DNA of 64,000 nt, from assembly GCF_024171695.1 (NCBI RefSeq), contig NZ_JAMTCF010000026.1, positions 1-64,000 of the forward strand. The letters run 5' to 3'. Position numbers and translations under genes: made by a program. This document shows, piece after piece, positions 53,419 to 62,224 of the stretch. The stretch is from Actinosynnema pretiosum (GTDB lineage Bacteria > Actinomycetota > Actinomycetes > Mycobacteriales > Pseudonocardiaceae). The first letter of the stretch is position 1; each line of letters opens with the position of its first letter. The notes under the pieces were generated by a model that worked only from the letters and a program-made list of their open reading frames with translations, was not told the DNA's origin and made no database searches.

Positions 53419-54956
53419 CCACCGCCGAGCAGCGCAACCCGCTGCGCGACCCCAGGGACAAGCGGCTGCCCCGCATCGCGGGCCCCAGCGGCTTGGTGAT
53501 CTTCGGCGTGACGGGCGACCTGTCGCGCAAGAAGCTCATGCCCGCGATCTACGACCTGGCCAACCGCGGCCTGCTGCCGCCGGGCTTCGCGCTCGTCGGG
53601 TTCGCCCGCCGCGACTGGGAAGACCAGGACTTCATGCAGGTCGTCCACGACGCGGTCAAGGAGCACGCGCGCACGCCGTTCCGGCAGGCCGTGTGGGACC
53701 AGCTCGCCGAGGGCATCCGCTTCGTGCAGGGCAGCTTCGACGACGACGCCGCGTTCGACTCGCTCGCCGAGACGATCCGGCTGCTCGACGAGGAGCGCGG
53801 CACGGGAGGCAACCACGCGTTCTACCTGTCGGTGCCGCCGAGCGCGTTCACCACCGTGGTGAACCAGCTCAAGCGCGCCGGTCTGGCCTCGCCCCCCGGC
53901 GACAACCCGACGCAGTGGCGCCGCGTGGTGATCGAGAAGCCGTTCGGGCACGACCTGGCCAGCGCGAAGCAGCTGAACGGGATCGTGAACGAGGTCTTCC
54001 CCGAGGAGTCGGTGTTCCGCATCGACCACTACCTCGGCAAGGAGACGGTGCAGAACATCCTGGCGCTGCGCTTCGCGAACCAGCTGTACGAACCCATCTG
54101 GAACGCGAACTACGTCGACCACGTGCAGATCACCATGGCCGAGGACATCGGCCTCGGCGGTCGCGCGGGGTACTACGACGGGATCGGCGCGGCGCGCGAC
54201 GTCATCCAGAACCACCTGCTCCAGCTGCTGGCGCTGACCGCGATGGAGGAGCCCGTCTCCTTCCGCCCCAGCGACCTGCGCGCGGAGAAGGTGAAGGTCC
54301 TGTCGGCCACCCGGCTGGTGGGCCCGTTCGACGAGACGACCTCGCGCGGCCAGTACACCGGCGGCTGGCAGGGCGGGCAGAAGGTGCCCGGCCTGATCGA
54401 GGAGGGCGGCTTCTCCAAGGACTCCACCACGGAGACCTACGCCGCCATCACCGCCGAGGTGAACACCCGCCGCTGGGCGGGCGTGCCGTTCTACCTGCGC
54501 ACCGGCAAGCGGCTCGGCCGCCGGGTCACCGAGGTGGCCGTGGTGTTCAAGCGTGCGCCGCACCTGCCGTTCGACGACACCTCCACCGAGGAGCTGGGGC
54601 AGAACGCCCTGGTGGTGCGGGTGCAGCCGGACGAGGGCGTGACCATCCGGTTCGGCTCCAAGGTGCCGGGCAACACGATGGAGGTCCGCGACGTCACGAT
54701 GGACTTCGGCTACGGGCACGCGTTCACCGAGTCCTCGCCGGAGGCCTACGAGCGGCTGCTGCTGGACGTGCTGCTCGGCGAGCCGTCGCTGTTCCCGAAG
54801 AACGACGAGGTCGAGCTCTCCTGGGAGATCCTCGACCCGGTGATCGAGCACTGGGCGAGCATCGGCGAGCCGGAGAAGTACAAGGCAGGCACGTGGGGAC
54901 CGCCGTCCGCTGACGAGATGCTGGCCCGCACCGGCAGGCACTGGAGGCGACCGTGA
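53415..54956 (+). CDS. zwf: Glucose-6-phosphate 1-dehydrogenase
   Basis: The 513-residue enzyme starts the oxidative pentose pathway and makes NADPH. It has the coenzyme site VIFGVTGDLSRKKLMPAIY, the active site RIDHYLGKE with catalytic His, and EKPFGHDLAS. GTG 53415 overlaps the pgi stop, and its own stop overlaps opcA. Its partner protein OpcA is encoded next. Confidence 0.97.
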   Translation: MTTAEQRNPLRDPRDKRLPRIAGPSGLVIFGVTGDLSRKKLMPAIYDLANRGLLPPGFALVGFARRDWEDQDFMQVVHDAVKEHARTPFRQAVWDQLAEGIRFVQGSFDDDAAFDSLAETIRLLDEERGTGGNHAFYLSVPPSAFTTVVNQLKRAGLASPPGDNPTQWRRVVIEKPFGHDLASAKQLNGIVNEVFPEESVFRIDHYLGKETVQNILALRFANQLYEPIWNANYVDHVQITMAEDIGLGGRAGYYDGIGAARDVIQNHLLQLLALTAMEEPVSFRPSDLRAEKVKVLSATRLVGPFDETTSRGQYTGGWQGGQKVPGLIEEGGFSKDSTTETYAAITAEVNTRRWAGVPFYLRTGKRLGRRVTEVAVVFKRAPHLPFDDTSTEELGQNALVVRVQPDEGVTIRFGSKVPGNTMEVRDVTMDFGYGHAFTESSPEAYERLLLDVLLGEPSLFPKNDEVELSWEILDPVIEHWASIGEPEKYKAGTWGPPSADEMLARTGRHWRRP

Positions 54957-56071
54957 TCATCGACCTGCCCTCGACGACCACGTCGCAGGTCAACTCGAAG
55001 CTCGTGCAGCTGCGCGAGGAGGGTGGCGCGGTCACCCTCGGCCGGGTGCTGACGCTGGTCATCGTGACCGACGACGGCAGCAAGACCGAGGAGGCTGTGG
55101 AAGCGGCGAACGACGCCAGCCGCGAGCACCCCTGCCGGGTGATCGTGGTGGCGCGCGGCGCCCGCCAGGCCGCCGCGCGGCTGGACGCGCAGATCCGGGT
55201 CGGCGGTGACGCGGGCGCGTCCGAGGTGATCGTGCTGCGCCTGTACGGGCCGCTCGCGTCCGAGGGCGCCTCGTGCGTGGTGCCGCTGCTGCTGCCGGAC
55301 ACCCCGGTGGTGGCGTGGTGGCCGAACGAGGCCCCGTCGTCGCCGTCGAAGGACCCGATCGGGCAGCTCGCGCAGCGCCGGATCACCGACTCGGCGGCCG
55401 AGAAGAACCCGATCAAGGCGCTGGAGCAGCGTCGGTCGTCCTACGCGCCCGGTGACACGGACCTGGCGTGGACGCGGCTGACGCTGTGGCGGGCGATGCT
55501 CGCCTCGGCGCTGGACCTGCCGCCGTTCGAGGCGATCACCGAGGCCGAGGTCAGCGGCGAGGCCGACTCGCCGTCGACCGACCTGCTGTCGGCGTGGCTC
55601 GCGGCGTACCTGAAGGTTCCGGTGAAGCGGGTCAAGGCCACCAAGGGCCAGGGCATCGTGGACGTGCGGCTGGACCGGCCCTCCGGGTCGGTGGAGCTGG
55701 TGCGGCCGGACGGCGCGGTCGGCACGCTGACCCAGCCGGGGCAGCCCGCGCGCCGGGTGGCGCTGCAGCGCCGGTCGGTGCGGGACTGCCTGGCCGAGGA
55801 GCTGCGCAGGCTCGACCCGGACGAGGTGTACGAGGCGGCGCTGCGGTCGCTGGCGAAGGTGGCGCGCAACAAGCCCGCCGCGAAGCCGGTGGCCCGCAAG
55901 GCCGACGCGGCGCCCGTCGAGCCCGCCCCGGCCCCGGAGTCGGACGCGGTGGAGACCCTGGCCGAGCCGCTGGGCTCCGAGGGGGCCGACACGCCCGAGG
56001 CGGTCAAGCCGAAGGCCAAGGCCGCCAAGGCGCCGAAGTCGGCCGTGCGCGCGGCGAAGGCGGGCTCGTGA
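54953..56071 (+). CDS. opcA: OpcA, glucose-6-phosphate dehydrogenase assembly protein
   Basis: The 372-residue protein matches OpcA (ALVIVTDD-like start, VVPLLLPDTPVVAWWPNEAP near residue 108, ADSAAEKNP-like region). It supports assembly or redox control of Zwf. A tail of about 70 residues rich in Ala, Lys and Pro (residues 300-372) is an extension. GTGA overlaps at both ends place it in the operon. Confidence 0.93.
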   Translation: MIIDLPSTTTSQVNSKLVQLREEGGAVTLGRVLTLVIVTDDGSKTEEAVEAANDASREHPCRVIVVARGARQAAARLDAQIRVGGDAGASEVIVLRLYGPLASEGASCVVPLLLPDTPVVAWWPNEAPSSPSKDPIGQLAQRRITDSAAEKNPIKALEQRRSSYAPGDTDLAWTRLTLWRAMLASALDLPPFEAITEAEVSGEADSPSTDLLSAWLAAYLKVPVKRVKATKGQGIVDVRLDRPSGSVELVRPDGAVGTLTQPGQPARRVALQRRSVRDCLAEELRRLDPDEVYEAALRSLAKVARNKPAAKPVARKADAAPVEPAPAPESDAVETLAEPLGSEGADTPEAVKPKAKAAKAPKSAVRAAKAGS

Positions 56072-56847
56072 GCGAGCCCGAGGTGGTGGTGCACCGCGAC
56101 GGCGACCTGCTGGCCGCCGCCGCGGCTGCCCGCCTGGTGACGAAGCTGGTGGACGCGCAGGCGGCGCGCGGGTCGGCGTCGGTCGTGCTGACCGGCGGGC
56201 GGACCGGCGTCGCGGTGCTGGAGCAGCTGCGCCGGGCGCCCGCGCGGGACGCGGTCGACTGGGGCAAGGTCGACCTGTACTGGGGTGACGAGCGTTTCCT
56301 GCCCGCAGGGCACGCGGAGCGCAACGAGACCCAGGCCAGGGCGGCGCTGCTGGACCACGTGCCGGTGGACCCGGCGCGGGTGCACGTGATGGAGCCCTCC
56401 GACGGGCGCTTCGGCGACGACCCGGAGGCGGCTGCCGCCGCTTACGCGGACGAGCTGGCGGCGGCGGCGCGACCGGAGGACCACGGGTCGGTGCCGCAGT
56501 TCGACGTGTGCATGCTGGGCGTCGGCGAGGAGGGCCACGTGGCCTCGATCTTCCCCGACTCCCCTGCGGTGCACGAGCTGGAGCGGACGGTCGTGGCGGT
56601 GCGCAACTGCCCGAAGCCCCCGCCCACCAGGGTCAGCCTGACCCTGCCCGCGATCCGCCGCGCCCGCGAGGTGTGGCTGATGACGACGGGCGAGGGCAAG
56701 GCTGCGGCGGTGGCGATGGGCCTGGCCGGAGCCGGTGAGGTGCAGCTCCCCGCGGCGGGCGCCGTGGGGCAGCGGCGGACGCTGTGGCTGCTGGACTCGG
56801 CGGCGGCGGCGAAGGTGCCGGAGCTGTTCACTCCCCCGCTGGCGTGA
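56068..56847 (+). CDS. pgl: 6-phosphogluconolactonase
   Basis: The 259-residue enzyme hydrolyses 6-phosphoglucono-lactone. It has VVLTGGRTGVAVLE (near residue 43), VDLYWGDERFLP and CMLGVGEEGHVASIFP, the NagB/DevB-type active-site blocks. GTG 56068 overlaps the opcA stop. It closes the operon, and a terminator follows at 56960. Confidence 0.96.
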   Translation: MSEPEVVVHRDGDLLAAAAAARLVTKLVDAQAARGSASVVLTGGRTGVAVLEQLRRAPARDAVDWGKVDLYWGDERFLPAGHAERNETQARAALLDHVPVDPARVHVMEPSDGRFGDDPEAAAAAYADELAAAARPEDHGSVPQFDVCMLGVGEEGHVASIFPDSPAVHELERTVVAVRNCPKPPPTRVSLTLPAIRRAREVWLMTTGEGKAAAVAMGLAGAGEVQLPAAGAVGQRRTLWLLDSAAAAKVPELFTPPLA

Positions 56848-56959
56848 CGCGCGCGGTGCTGGTGGCCCACTGGAGCGCCACCAGCACCGGATCACCCCCC
56901 GCCGTCCCCGACCCCGGTCGGGCGCGGCGGCGGGGTTCCCCGGAGGGCCGGGGTCTGGA

Positions 56960-56990
56960 GGGCGGCGGATCACGCCGCCCTTGTCCTTTT
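56960..56990 (+). terminator. Intrinsic terminator of the pentose phosphate operon
   Basis: GGGCGGCG (56960-56967) pairs with CGCCGCCC (56973-56980) around GATCA and is followed by TTGTCCTTTT. It is one of the few T-tailed terminators in the window. Confidence 0.9.
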
Positions 56991-57118
56991 CCGGGGCTCG
57001 ACTGCCCTTTACGCGGCTCGACGGGCGCCCGCCGGTTCCGGCGGCGGCCCGTCGCCCGGCGTCCACACTGTGTGACCGCTGTGTGAACGCTGTGCGCCGC
57101 GAAATCGACCCCGGACCG

Positions 57119-57147
57119 TCGACAAGCCGCTGACCAGCGTTTACCTT
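57119..57147 (+). promoter_or_regulatory. Candidate promoter of orphan kinase gene
   Basis: TCGACA (57119-57124), a 17-nt spacer and TACCTT (57142-57147) precede the kinase ATG by about 128 nt. The gap 56848-57274 holds the terminator above and this promoter, with no gene. Confidence 0.45.
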
Positions 57148-57274
57148 TTGCTGTGGCGCCGTTCACGGGCGTCCGACGTTCGCGGTCGCAACTTCGTCGG
57201 GTTTGCCGCGTCCCGTCCGCGTGATCGCGCTGTCTCGATGGGTGATGAGCACATCGGGGGTGGAGGAGCGGGTC

Positions 57275-58612
57275 ATGCCCAGTGCGACTGCGGTGCGGTT
57301 CGGCGATGGCGGGTTCGGCGCGGAGGGATTCGGCGCGGGCGGGTTCGGCGCTCGGGTCCGGGGCTCGCGGGTCCGGGGCTCGCGGGCCGGTGCGGGAAGA
57401 GCGGGCGTCCGGCTCGGGCTGCGCGCCCGGTGGGCCGCGCTGCGGGCGCTGGTCGGTCCGCGCGGAGGCCTGCTGCTGGACGTCGCGGCGGTGGCCGTGG
57501 CGGCGCTGGACGTGTGGTTGCGGGTGCTGCCCGAGGCCGAGGGGTACAGCAGGCTGCTGTCCGGGGTCGCGGTGCTGGCCGTGGTGTTCCGGCGGCGGTG
57601 CCCGTTCCTGGTGGTGCTGCTGACCATCCCCGGTTTCCTGTTCGGCTGGTCGCAGCTGGCCGCGATGATCGCGCTGGGCACGCTCGCCTGGCTGCGGCCC
57701 CGCTCCGCGCAGACCGCGATCGGCGCCGGGCTGGTGTGGTTCGCCCGGTTCTTCCTGTGGCCGGTGGACGAGTTCCTGGCCCTGCCGTGGACCGCGCACG
57801 TCCACGACGCGATCTACGGCGGGATCGTGGCGGGGATGCCGGTGGCGATCGGGCTGCTCGCGCACGTGCGGGCCGAGCTGTCCGCGCGGGTGCGTGAGCT
57901 GGCCGCCGGGCGGGAGCGGGAGCGGGCGCTGCACGCGCGCGCCGTGCGGGCCGACGAGCGGGCCAGGCTGGCGCGGGAGATGCACGACGTGGTGTCGCAC
58001 CAGGTGAGCCTGATCGCGGTGCAGGCGGGGGCGCTGCGGGTCACCGTGCGGGACCCGGACGCGAAGCAGGTGGCGGGGAACATCCGGATGCTGAGCACCA
58101 GGACGTTGAACGAGCTGCGCGAGCTGGTGAGCGTGCTGCGCGCGGCCGACGAGCCCCCGCAGCCGGGCGTGGCCGACCTGCCGCAGCTGCTGCTGGGCAC
58201 GGACGTGTCGCTGCGCGTGGACGGCCCGGTCCGCGACCTGCCGGGACCGGTGTCGGGGGCGGTGTACCGGACGGTGCAGGAGGCGCTGACGAACGTGCGC
58301 AAGCACGCGGAGGGCGCGTCGGCGGCGGTGGTCGTGGTGTCGGACGGGGAGCGCGTGCGCGCGGAGGTCCGCAACGGCGCGCCCCCGGACCGGGGCGGCG
58401 CCGGGCTGCCGAGCGGCTGCCACGGGCTGGTGGGGCTGCGCGAGCGGGCGGCGCTGCTGCACGGCCGGTTCCACGCGGGGCCCACGGACGACGGGGGGTT
58501 CGTGGTGCGCGTGGACTTCCCGCTGGACGCGGGAGCGGGTGGGGTGGACGGCGGGGTGGCTGACGGGGCTGCTGATGGGAGCGATCCAGTGGGCGCGACC
58601 GGGCGCGGGTGA
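57275..58612 (+). CDS. Sensor histidine kinase (HisKA_3 type), orphan
   Basis: The 445-residue kinase begins with a Gly/Phe/Arg-rich repeat stretch (residues 8-45), then about four hydrophobic helices (about 70-205) and a coiled stretch. A HisKA_3 dimerisation domain carries the phosphorylated His in REMHDVVSHQVS, and the HATPase has QEALTNVRKHAEG. NarL/LiaS-like kinases of this kind normally pair with a LuxR-type response regulator encoded next door; none is seen within 4 kb. GGAGGA 7 nt before ATG 57275 decides the start; ATG 57245 lies upstream in frame. Confidence 0.85.
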   Translation: MPSATAVRFGDGGFGAEGFGAGGFGARVRGSRVRGSRAGAGRAGVRLGLRARWAALRALVGPRGGLLLDVAAVAVAALDVWLRVLPEAEGYSRLLSGVAVLAVVFRRRCPFLVVLLTIPGFLFGWSQLAAMIALGTLAWLRPRSAQTAIGAGLVWFARFFLWPVDEFLALPWTAHVHDAIYGGIVAGMPVAIGLLAHVRAELSARVRELAAGRERERALHARAVRADERARLAREMHDVVSHQVSLIAVQAGALRVTVRDPDAKQVAGNIRMLSTRTLNELRELVSVLRAADEPPQPGVADLPQLLLGTDVSLRVDGPVRDLPGPVSGAVYRTVQEALTNVRKHAEGASAAVVVVSDGERVRAEVRNGAPPDRGGAGLPSGCHGLVGLRERAALLHGRFHAGPTDDGGFVVRVDFPLDAGAGGVDGGVADGAADGSDPVGATGRG

Positions 58613-58882
58613 CCGGCCGCGCAGGAGAACACCGGGGAAACCTCTGGCGCGCAACGGAAAGCGGGAAGCAGCCGGGAGCGGGAACGAGGTGAGGGCGCGC
58701 GGAGGGCCGGTCGCGGAAACGGCGCGGGAAGAGGCCGGGAGCGAAGAGGGCTGAGCGCGGGCGGGACTCGGCGGCGGTCAGACCGGACGTAGGTCGGACC
58801 GAGCACAGGCCGGGTGCGGAACGGGCCGGGCGTGTCGGGCAGCGCTCGTGCTGGTGCCCGGCGGTGGTCGGTCGAGGCCGAA

Positions 58883-58925
58883 ACCGAACTGCCAACTGTT
58901 GTCAGTCAACAGTTGGCAGTTCGGT
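58883..58925. other. Perfect 19-bp inverted repeat
   Basis: ACCGAACTGCCAACTGTTG (58883-58901) and its exact complement (58907-58925) flank the loop TCAGT. At about 50 % GC it stands out from its surroundings. It lies 270 nt after the kinase gene. It could be a terminator for the kinase or for RNA read from the opposite side, or a protein-binding palindrome; no T-run follows. Confidence 0.85.
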
Positions 58926-58954
58926 GCGGGATTCCCGGCGGGCGAACGAACCGA

Positions 58955-59110
58955 GCTAGCGGGCCGAGCAGGCGAACCGAGCGGTCGAGCAGCGCGGTCG
59001 AACCAGGCGCTCGAACCGAGCCATCGAGCTGAGCGGTCGAACCAGGCGGTCAAGCCGAGCGGTCGAACCGGGCCGTCGAGCCGAGTTGCAGGCGGTGCGG
59101 TCGAGCCGGG
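58955..59110 (+). repeat. Degenerate 15-bp tandem repeats
   Basis: About ten imperfect units around GAGCGGTCGAACCAG (or a close variant such as GAGCCGTCGAGCCGA) run in a row. No gene is recognised in 58613-59172; reading frames here are simple-sequence translations of the repeats. Confidence 0.7.
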
Positions 59111-59172
59111 CAGCGGGCAGGCGGTCGAGTCGAGCGGTGGGCGGTGCGGCCTGGCAGGACCGGCCGCACCGC

Positions 59173-60450
59173 TCAGCGGCGCTTGCCCTGGTCGCCGACC
59201 GGGCGGATGCGCTGGGTCGCCTCGGCGGAGCCCTGCGTGGGCGCCTGCATCGGGGTGCCGACCGGGCGCAGGCGCTGGGTGGCCTCCGAGTCCGCCGGGG
59301 ACGTGATCTCGGCGGGCGCGGTCTGGACCGGCGGCCTGGTGGGCGCCTTGACGGCCTGGAACTTCGTGGTCGCCTGGTCGCCGCCCTGCGCGGGGACCTG
59401 ACGCCCCGGCTGGGGAGCCCCGTGCGCCTGCGCGCCCGAGGGACCGCCCTGGGGCGGGACCACCGGAGCGGTCGGCCTGGCGGGACCCGGCCTGCCCTGC
59501 TGGGCCGGAGCGCCCGGAGCGCCCGCGCCACCGGCCCCCCGACCGCCATCCGGTTGCGCCCCAGCGCTTTCCTCGCCGCCGACCACGGCGGGCGCGATCG
59601 CGGTGGACTCCCCCGCGCCACCCCGCCGCACGCCCTGAGCGCCCCCCTGCGCCCCGTCGTCCTCCGCACCCCGCACCACTGCGGGAACCGGGCCCGAAGA
59701 CCCGGCACCGTCCTCCTCAGCCCGCGCAACGGCCTGCTGCGACGGCGCCAGGTACCCCACCACCATCGCCGCCACCACGAGCACCACGACCACCGCCCCG
59801 GCCGCGACCGGTTCCGGCGTCAGCACCCGCAGCACCGACGACCACACCACCGCCGCGAACCCGGTGGCGAGCCCGGCGGGCACGAACTGCAGCGCCCTGC
59901 GCGAGCGGCGCGGCGGCAGGACGCCCTTCACCATCGCCCACAGCGCCGCCGACCACGCGGCCACCGCCAGCACGAGCAGCACGAGCCCGGCGACGCCGTA
60001 CACCGACAGCACCGACCCGCGCACGTCGGCGGTGCTGCCGCGCGAGGCGATCACCTCGCGCCGGTCGTCCAGCAGCTCCAACCGCACCGGCACCAGCCCG
60101 GTGGCCTTGCCCTCCAGCCCGGCCATGTCCAGCACGAACGCGCGCGTCACGCTGGTGCGGCCGGGGACCTCGAACGGCACGGTGGTCTCGTAGGAGAAGA
60201 ACTCCAGGCCGAACGCGCCGCCCGACAACCGGATGACGCGCGCCTGCCTGGTCTCCGCCGATCCGTTGTGGACGGTCACCGTGACCTTGCGCGAGCCCGA
60301 GGGGTCGAGCACGAGCCGGTTGTCGCTGAACTGCTGCCCGTCGACGGACGCCGTCATGGTCGCGGTGTCGCCTTGGGCGAGGGCCGGTGCGCCCGCGAGG
60401 AACATCCCGCACAGGAGCAGTGGGACGACCCTGCCCATAATGCGTCTCAC
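59173..60450 (-). CDS. Secreted/membrane protein with proline-rich C-terminus, unknown
   Basis: The 425-residue protein has a signal peptide (VVPLLLCGMFLAGAPALA, cleavage near AQG) and an extracellular beta-rich domain (about 28-145). Two hydrophobic helices (about 148-170 and 188-230) follow, then a long Gln/Gly/Pro-rich cytoplasmic tail with two ATQR(I/L)RPVG repeats at the end. I do not recognise the family; the layout resembles DUF916-like extracellular modules. GTG 60450 has GAGGTG upstream. It is divergent from the next gene with only 32 nt between starts. Confidence 0.7.
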   Translation of the reverse strand: MRRIMGRVVPLLLCGMFLAGAPALAQGDTATMTASVDGQQFSDNRLVLDPSGSRKVTVTVHNGSAETRQARVIRLSGGAFGLEFFSYETTVPFEVPGRTSVTRAFVLDMAGLEGKATGLVPVRLELLDDRREVIASRGSTADVRGSVLSVYGVAGLVLLVLAVAAWSAALWAMVKGVLPPRRSRRALQFVPAGLATGFAAVVWSSVLRVLTPEPVAAGAVVVVLVVAAMVVGYLAPSQQAVARAEEDGAGSSGPVPAVVRGAEDDGAQGGAQGVRRGGAGESTAIAPAVVGGEESAGAQPDGGRGAGGAGAPGAPAQQGRPGPARPTAPVVPPQGGPSGAQAHGAPQPGRQVPAQGGDQATTKFQAVKAPTRPPVQTAPAEITSPADSEATQRLRPVGTPMQAPTQGSAEATQRIRPVGDQGKRR

Positions 60451-60482
60451 AAAGCACCTCGACGTTCAGGGGACTGGGAGAA

Positions 60483-61421
60483 ATGCGAACGGCTGGAACA
60501 CTATCCGTACTGGCTGTCCTCGCCTACGCCCTGTCCACCCTCGTGACCGCACCGGTGTCGCAGGCGCAGGGCTCGCTCGGCATGTCGGTCAGCTCCGGCA
60601 AGCCGGGCACCGGGTTCAGCGTCCAGTGGACCGGGCTCCGGGTGACGTGCCACAACTACTCGGTGCAGGTCGTCTGGGACGGCGACGTCGTCATCGGCAA
60701 CGGCGGGGTCGGCTGGTCCGGCTCGGGGTCGACGTGGGCGGTCGTGCCGTCCACGGCGAAGCCGGGCAGGCACCGGGTGACCGCGCGGACGGTGTGCCCG
60801 AGCCCGAGCACCGTCTCGGGCGCCTTCACCGTGACCGGTGGCGAGACCTCGCAGCAGCAACCGCCGCCGCAGGAGGAGGACGACCCGAAGCCGCCGCAGA
60901 CGTCGGAGCAGGCGCCGCCCCCGGCGGCGCCGACCACGACCACGCGGCCGAGCACCACCACCAGCACCACGACGACCACGACCACCAGCACGACCACAGC
61001 CACGTCGGCCCCGTCCTCCTCGGCCTCCGAGCCGAGCAGCGCGGTCCCGCACGGCGACGGCGTGCTGGTGATCGACAAGGACGACGTGCAGCCGGGTGAC
61101 CCGTTGAACGCGACCGGCACCGGGTGCACGCCCGGCGCCTCGGTGACGCTGTCGTCGCTGGGCGAGCAGGTCGGCTCGACGACGGCGGACGACGCGGGCA
61201 GGTTCAGCTCGCCCGTGGAGTTCCCGACCGCCCAGGCCGGGCGGCACGAGATCCGCGCGTACTGCGGGATCGTGCTGGTGGGAAGCGTGAACGTGGTGGT
61301 CACCAGCTCGACGGGCGGCGTGCTGCCCGCGGTGCTGGGCGTGTCGGCGGTGGCGCTGGTGGGCGGTCTCGTGCTGCTGCGGCAGTTCCGGGGCTTCCGC
61401 CGGGTCCGCGCGAGCGCGTGA
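60483..61421 (+). CDS. Secreted membrane-anchored protein with Pro/Thr-rich stalk, unknown
   Basis: The 312-residue protein has a signal peptide (VLAVLAYALSTLVTAPVSQA), a first Ig-like domain with two Cys (about 30-120), a Pro/Glu then Thr-rich stalk (about 122-175), a second Ig-like domain with two Cys, and a C-terminal TM helix (LPAVLGVSAVALVGGLVLL) followed by basic residues. The stalk suggests O-glycosylation and display at the cell surface. GGGAG precedes ATG 60483. Function unknown. Confidence 0.72.
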   Translation: MRTAGTLSVLAVLAYALSTLVTAPVSQAQGSLGMSVSSGKPGTGFSVQWTGLRVTCHNYSVQVVWDGDVVIGNGGVGWSGSGSTWAVVPSTAKPGRHRVTARTVCPSPSTVSGAFTVTGGETSQQQPPPQEEDDPKPPQTSEQAPPPAAPTTTTRPSTTTSTTTTTTTSTTTATSAPSSSASEPSSAVPHGDGVLVIDKDDVQPGDPLNATGTGCTPGASVTLSSLGEQVGSTTADDAGRFSSPVEFPTAQAGRHEIRAYCGIVLVGSVNVVVTSSTGGVLPAVLGVSAVALVGGLVLLRQFRGFRRVRASA

Positions 61422-61450
61422 CAGGGCGTCAGGTGAGTTGTGCCACCAAA

Positions 61451-61486
61451 GCGAGAGGCCCCGTGGTGATCCACGGGGCCTCTCGC
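61451..61486. terminator. Bidirectional hairpin terminator
   Basis: GCGAGAGGCCCCGTGG (61451-61466) pairs perfectly with CCACGGGGCCTCTCGC (61471-61486) around TGAT, between the surface-protein gene and rbpA. Confidence 0.9.
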
Positions 61487-61502
61487 CGACGGTGCCTGCT
61501 AG

Positions 61503-61847
61503 CTAGGGCTCTTCGCGCTGCCTGCGCAGCTTGGTGAGCGCCTCTTCGAGGATCGCCTCGCCGTCCGCGTCGGAGCGGCGCTCCTTCACGTAGGCGAGGT
61601 GCGTCTTGTACGGCTCGTTGCGCGGGGGAGCAGGCGGAGCCTGCTCGTCCCGACCTGCCGGAAGACCGCACCGCGGACAGTCCCACATCTCCGGGACGTC
61701 CGCTTCGACCGCGAACGACGGGCGCGACTCGTGCGCGTTGGCGCACCAGTACGACACCCGACGCCGGGGCGCGGACTCGCCGCGCTCCGACTCGCCCATC
61801 GGGCCTGCGCCGACGCGGGTACCGCGAATCGCGTTACCACCAGCCAT
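61503..61847 (-). CDS. rbpA: RbpA, RNA polymerase-binding protein
   Basis: The 114-residue protein has the RbpA core: RRVSYWCANAHESRP then WDCPRCGLPAG, with Cys residues of the zinc-site region, and a C-terminal helix (YKTHLAYVKERRS) that contacts primary sigma. RbpA activates transcription by the housekeeping sigma factor in actinobacteria. It lies next to secG, as in Streptomyces. Confidence 0.95.
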   Translation of the reverse strand: MAGGNAIRGTRVGAGPMGESERGESAPRRRVSYWCANAHESRPSFAVEADVPEMWDCPRCGLPAGRDEQAPPAPPRNEPYKTHLAYVKERRSDADGEAILEEALTKLRRQREEP

Positions 61848-61897
61848 CGACCCTCACACCCCCACCACGTGGATTTCCGTGTCGCCGACCGGAGTTG

Positions 61898-62131
61898 TCA
61901 GGCGACCTTCTGAATCAAGCCGATGCCCACGATGGCGATCACCCAGATCGCGCCGACGAACAGCGTCAGGCGGTCCAGGTTCTTCTCCACCACGCTGGAG
62001 CCGGACAGGCTCGACTGCATACCGCCACCGAACAGCGAAGACAGACCGCCACCCCGACCGCGGTGCAGCAGCACCAGCAGGATGAGCAGCAGGCTGGACA
62101 CGATCAGGAGGATCTGCAGGAAAGTGTTCAT
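61898..62131 (-). CDS. secG: SecG preprotein translocase subunit
   Basis: The 77-residue protein has two TM helices (LQILLIVSSLLLILLVLLH and LTLFVGAIWVIAIVGIGL) joined by a Gly/Ser loop (GGGLSSLFGGGMQSSL), the usual SecG layout. It forms part of the SecYEG channel. It lies after tpiA and before rbpA, the standard actinobacterial order. Confidence 0.95.
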   Translation of the reverse strand: MNTFLQILLIVSSLLLILLVLLHRGRGGGLSSLFGGGMQSSLSGSSVVEKNLDRLTLFVGAIWVIAIVGIGLIQKVA

Positions 62132-62224
62132 CTCTTCCTCGCTGTCAGGCAGGTGACGCCACAGAGTACCCGGTCGACTGCCGTACGTGGACGACGCGGG
62201 TGGCCAGGGTGTTCAGGCCAGTGG

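Noticed and set aside
58883-58925. Terminal inverted repeat of an insertion sequence
   Set aside because: The arms are only 5 nt apart, no transposase gene is adjacent, and no target-site duplication is seen.
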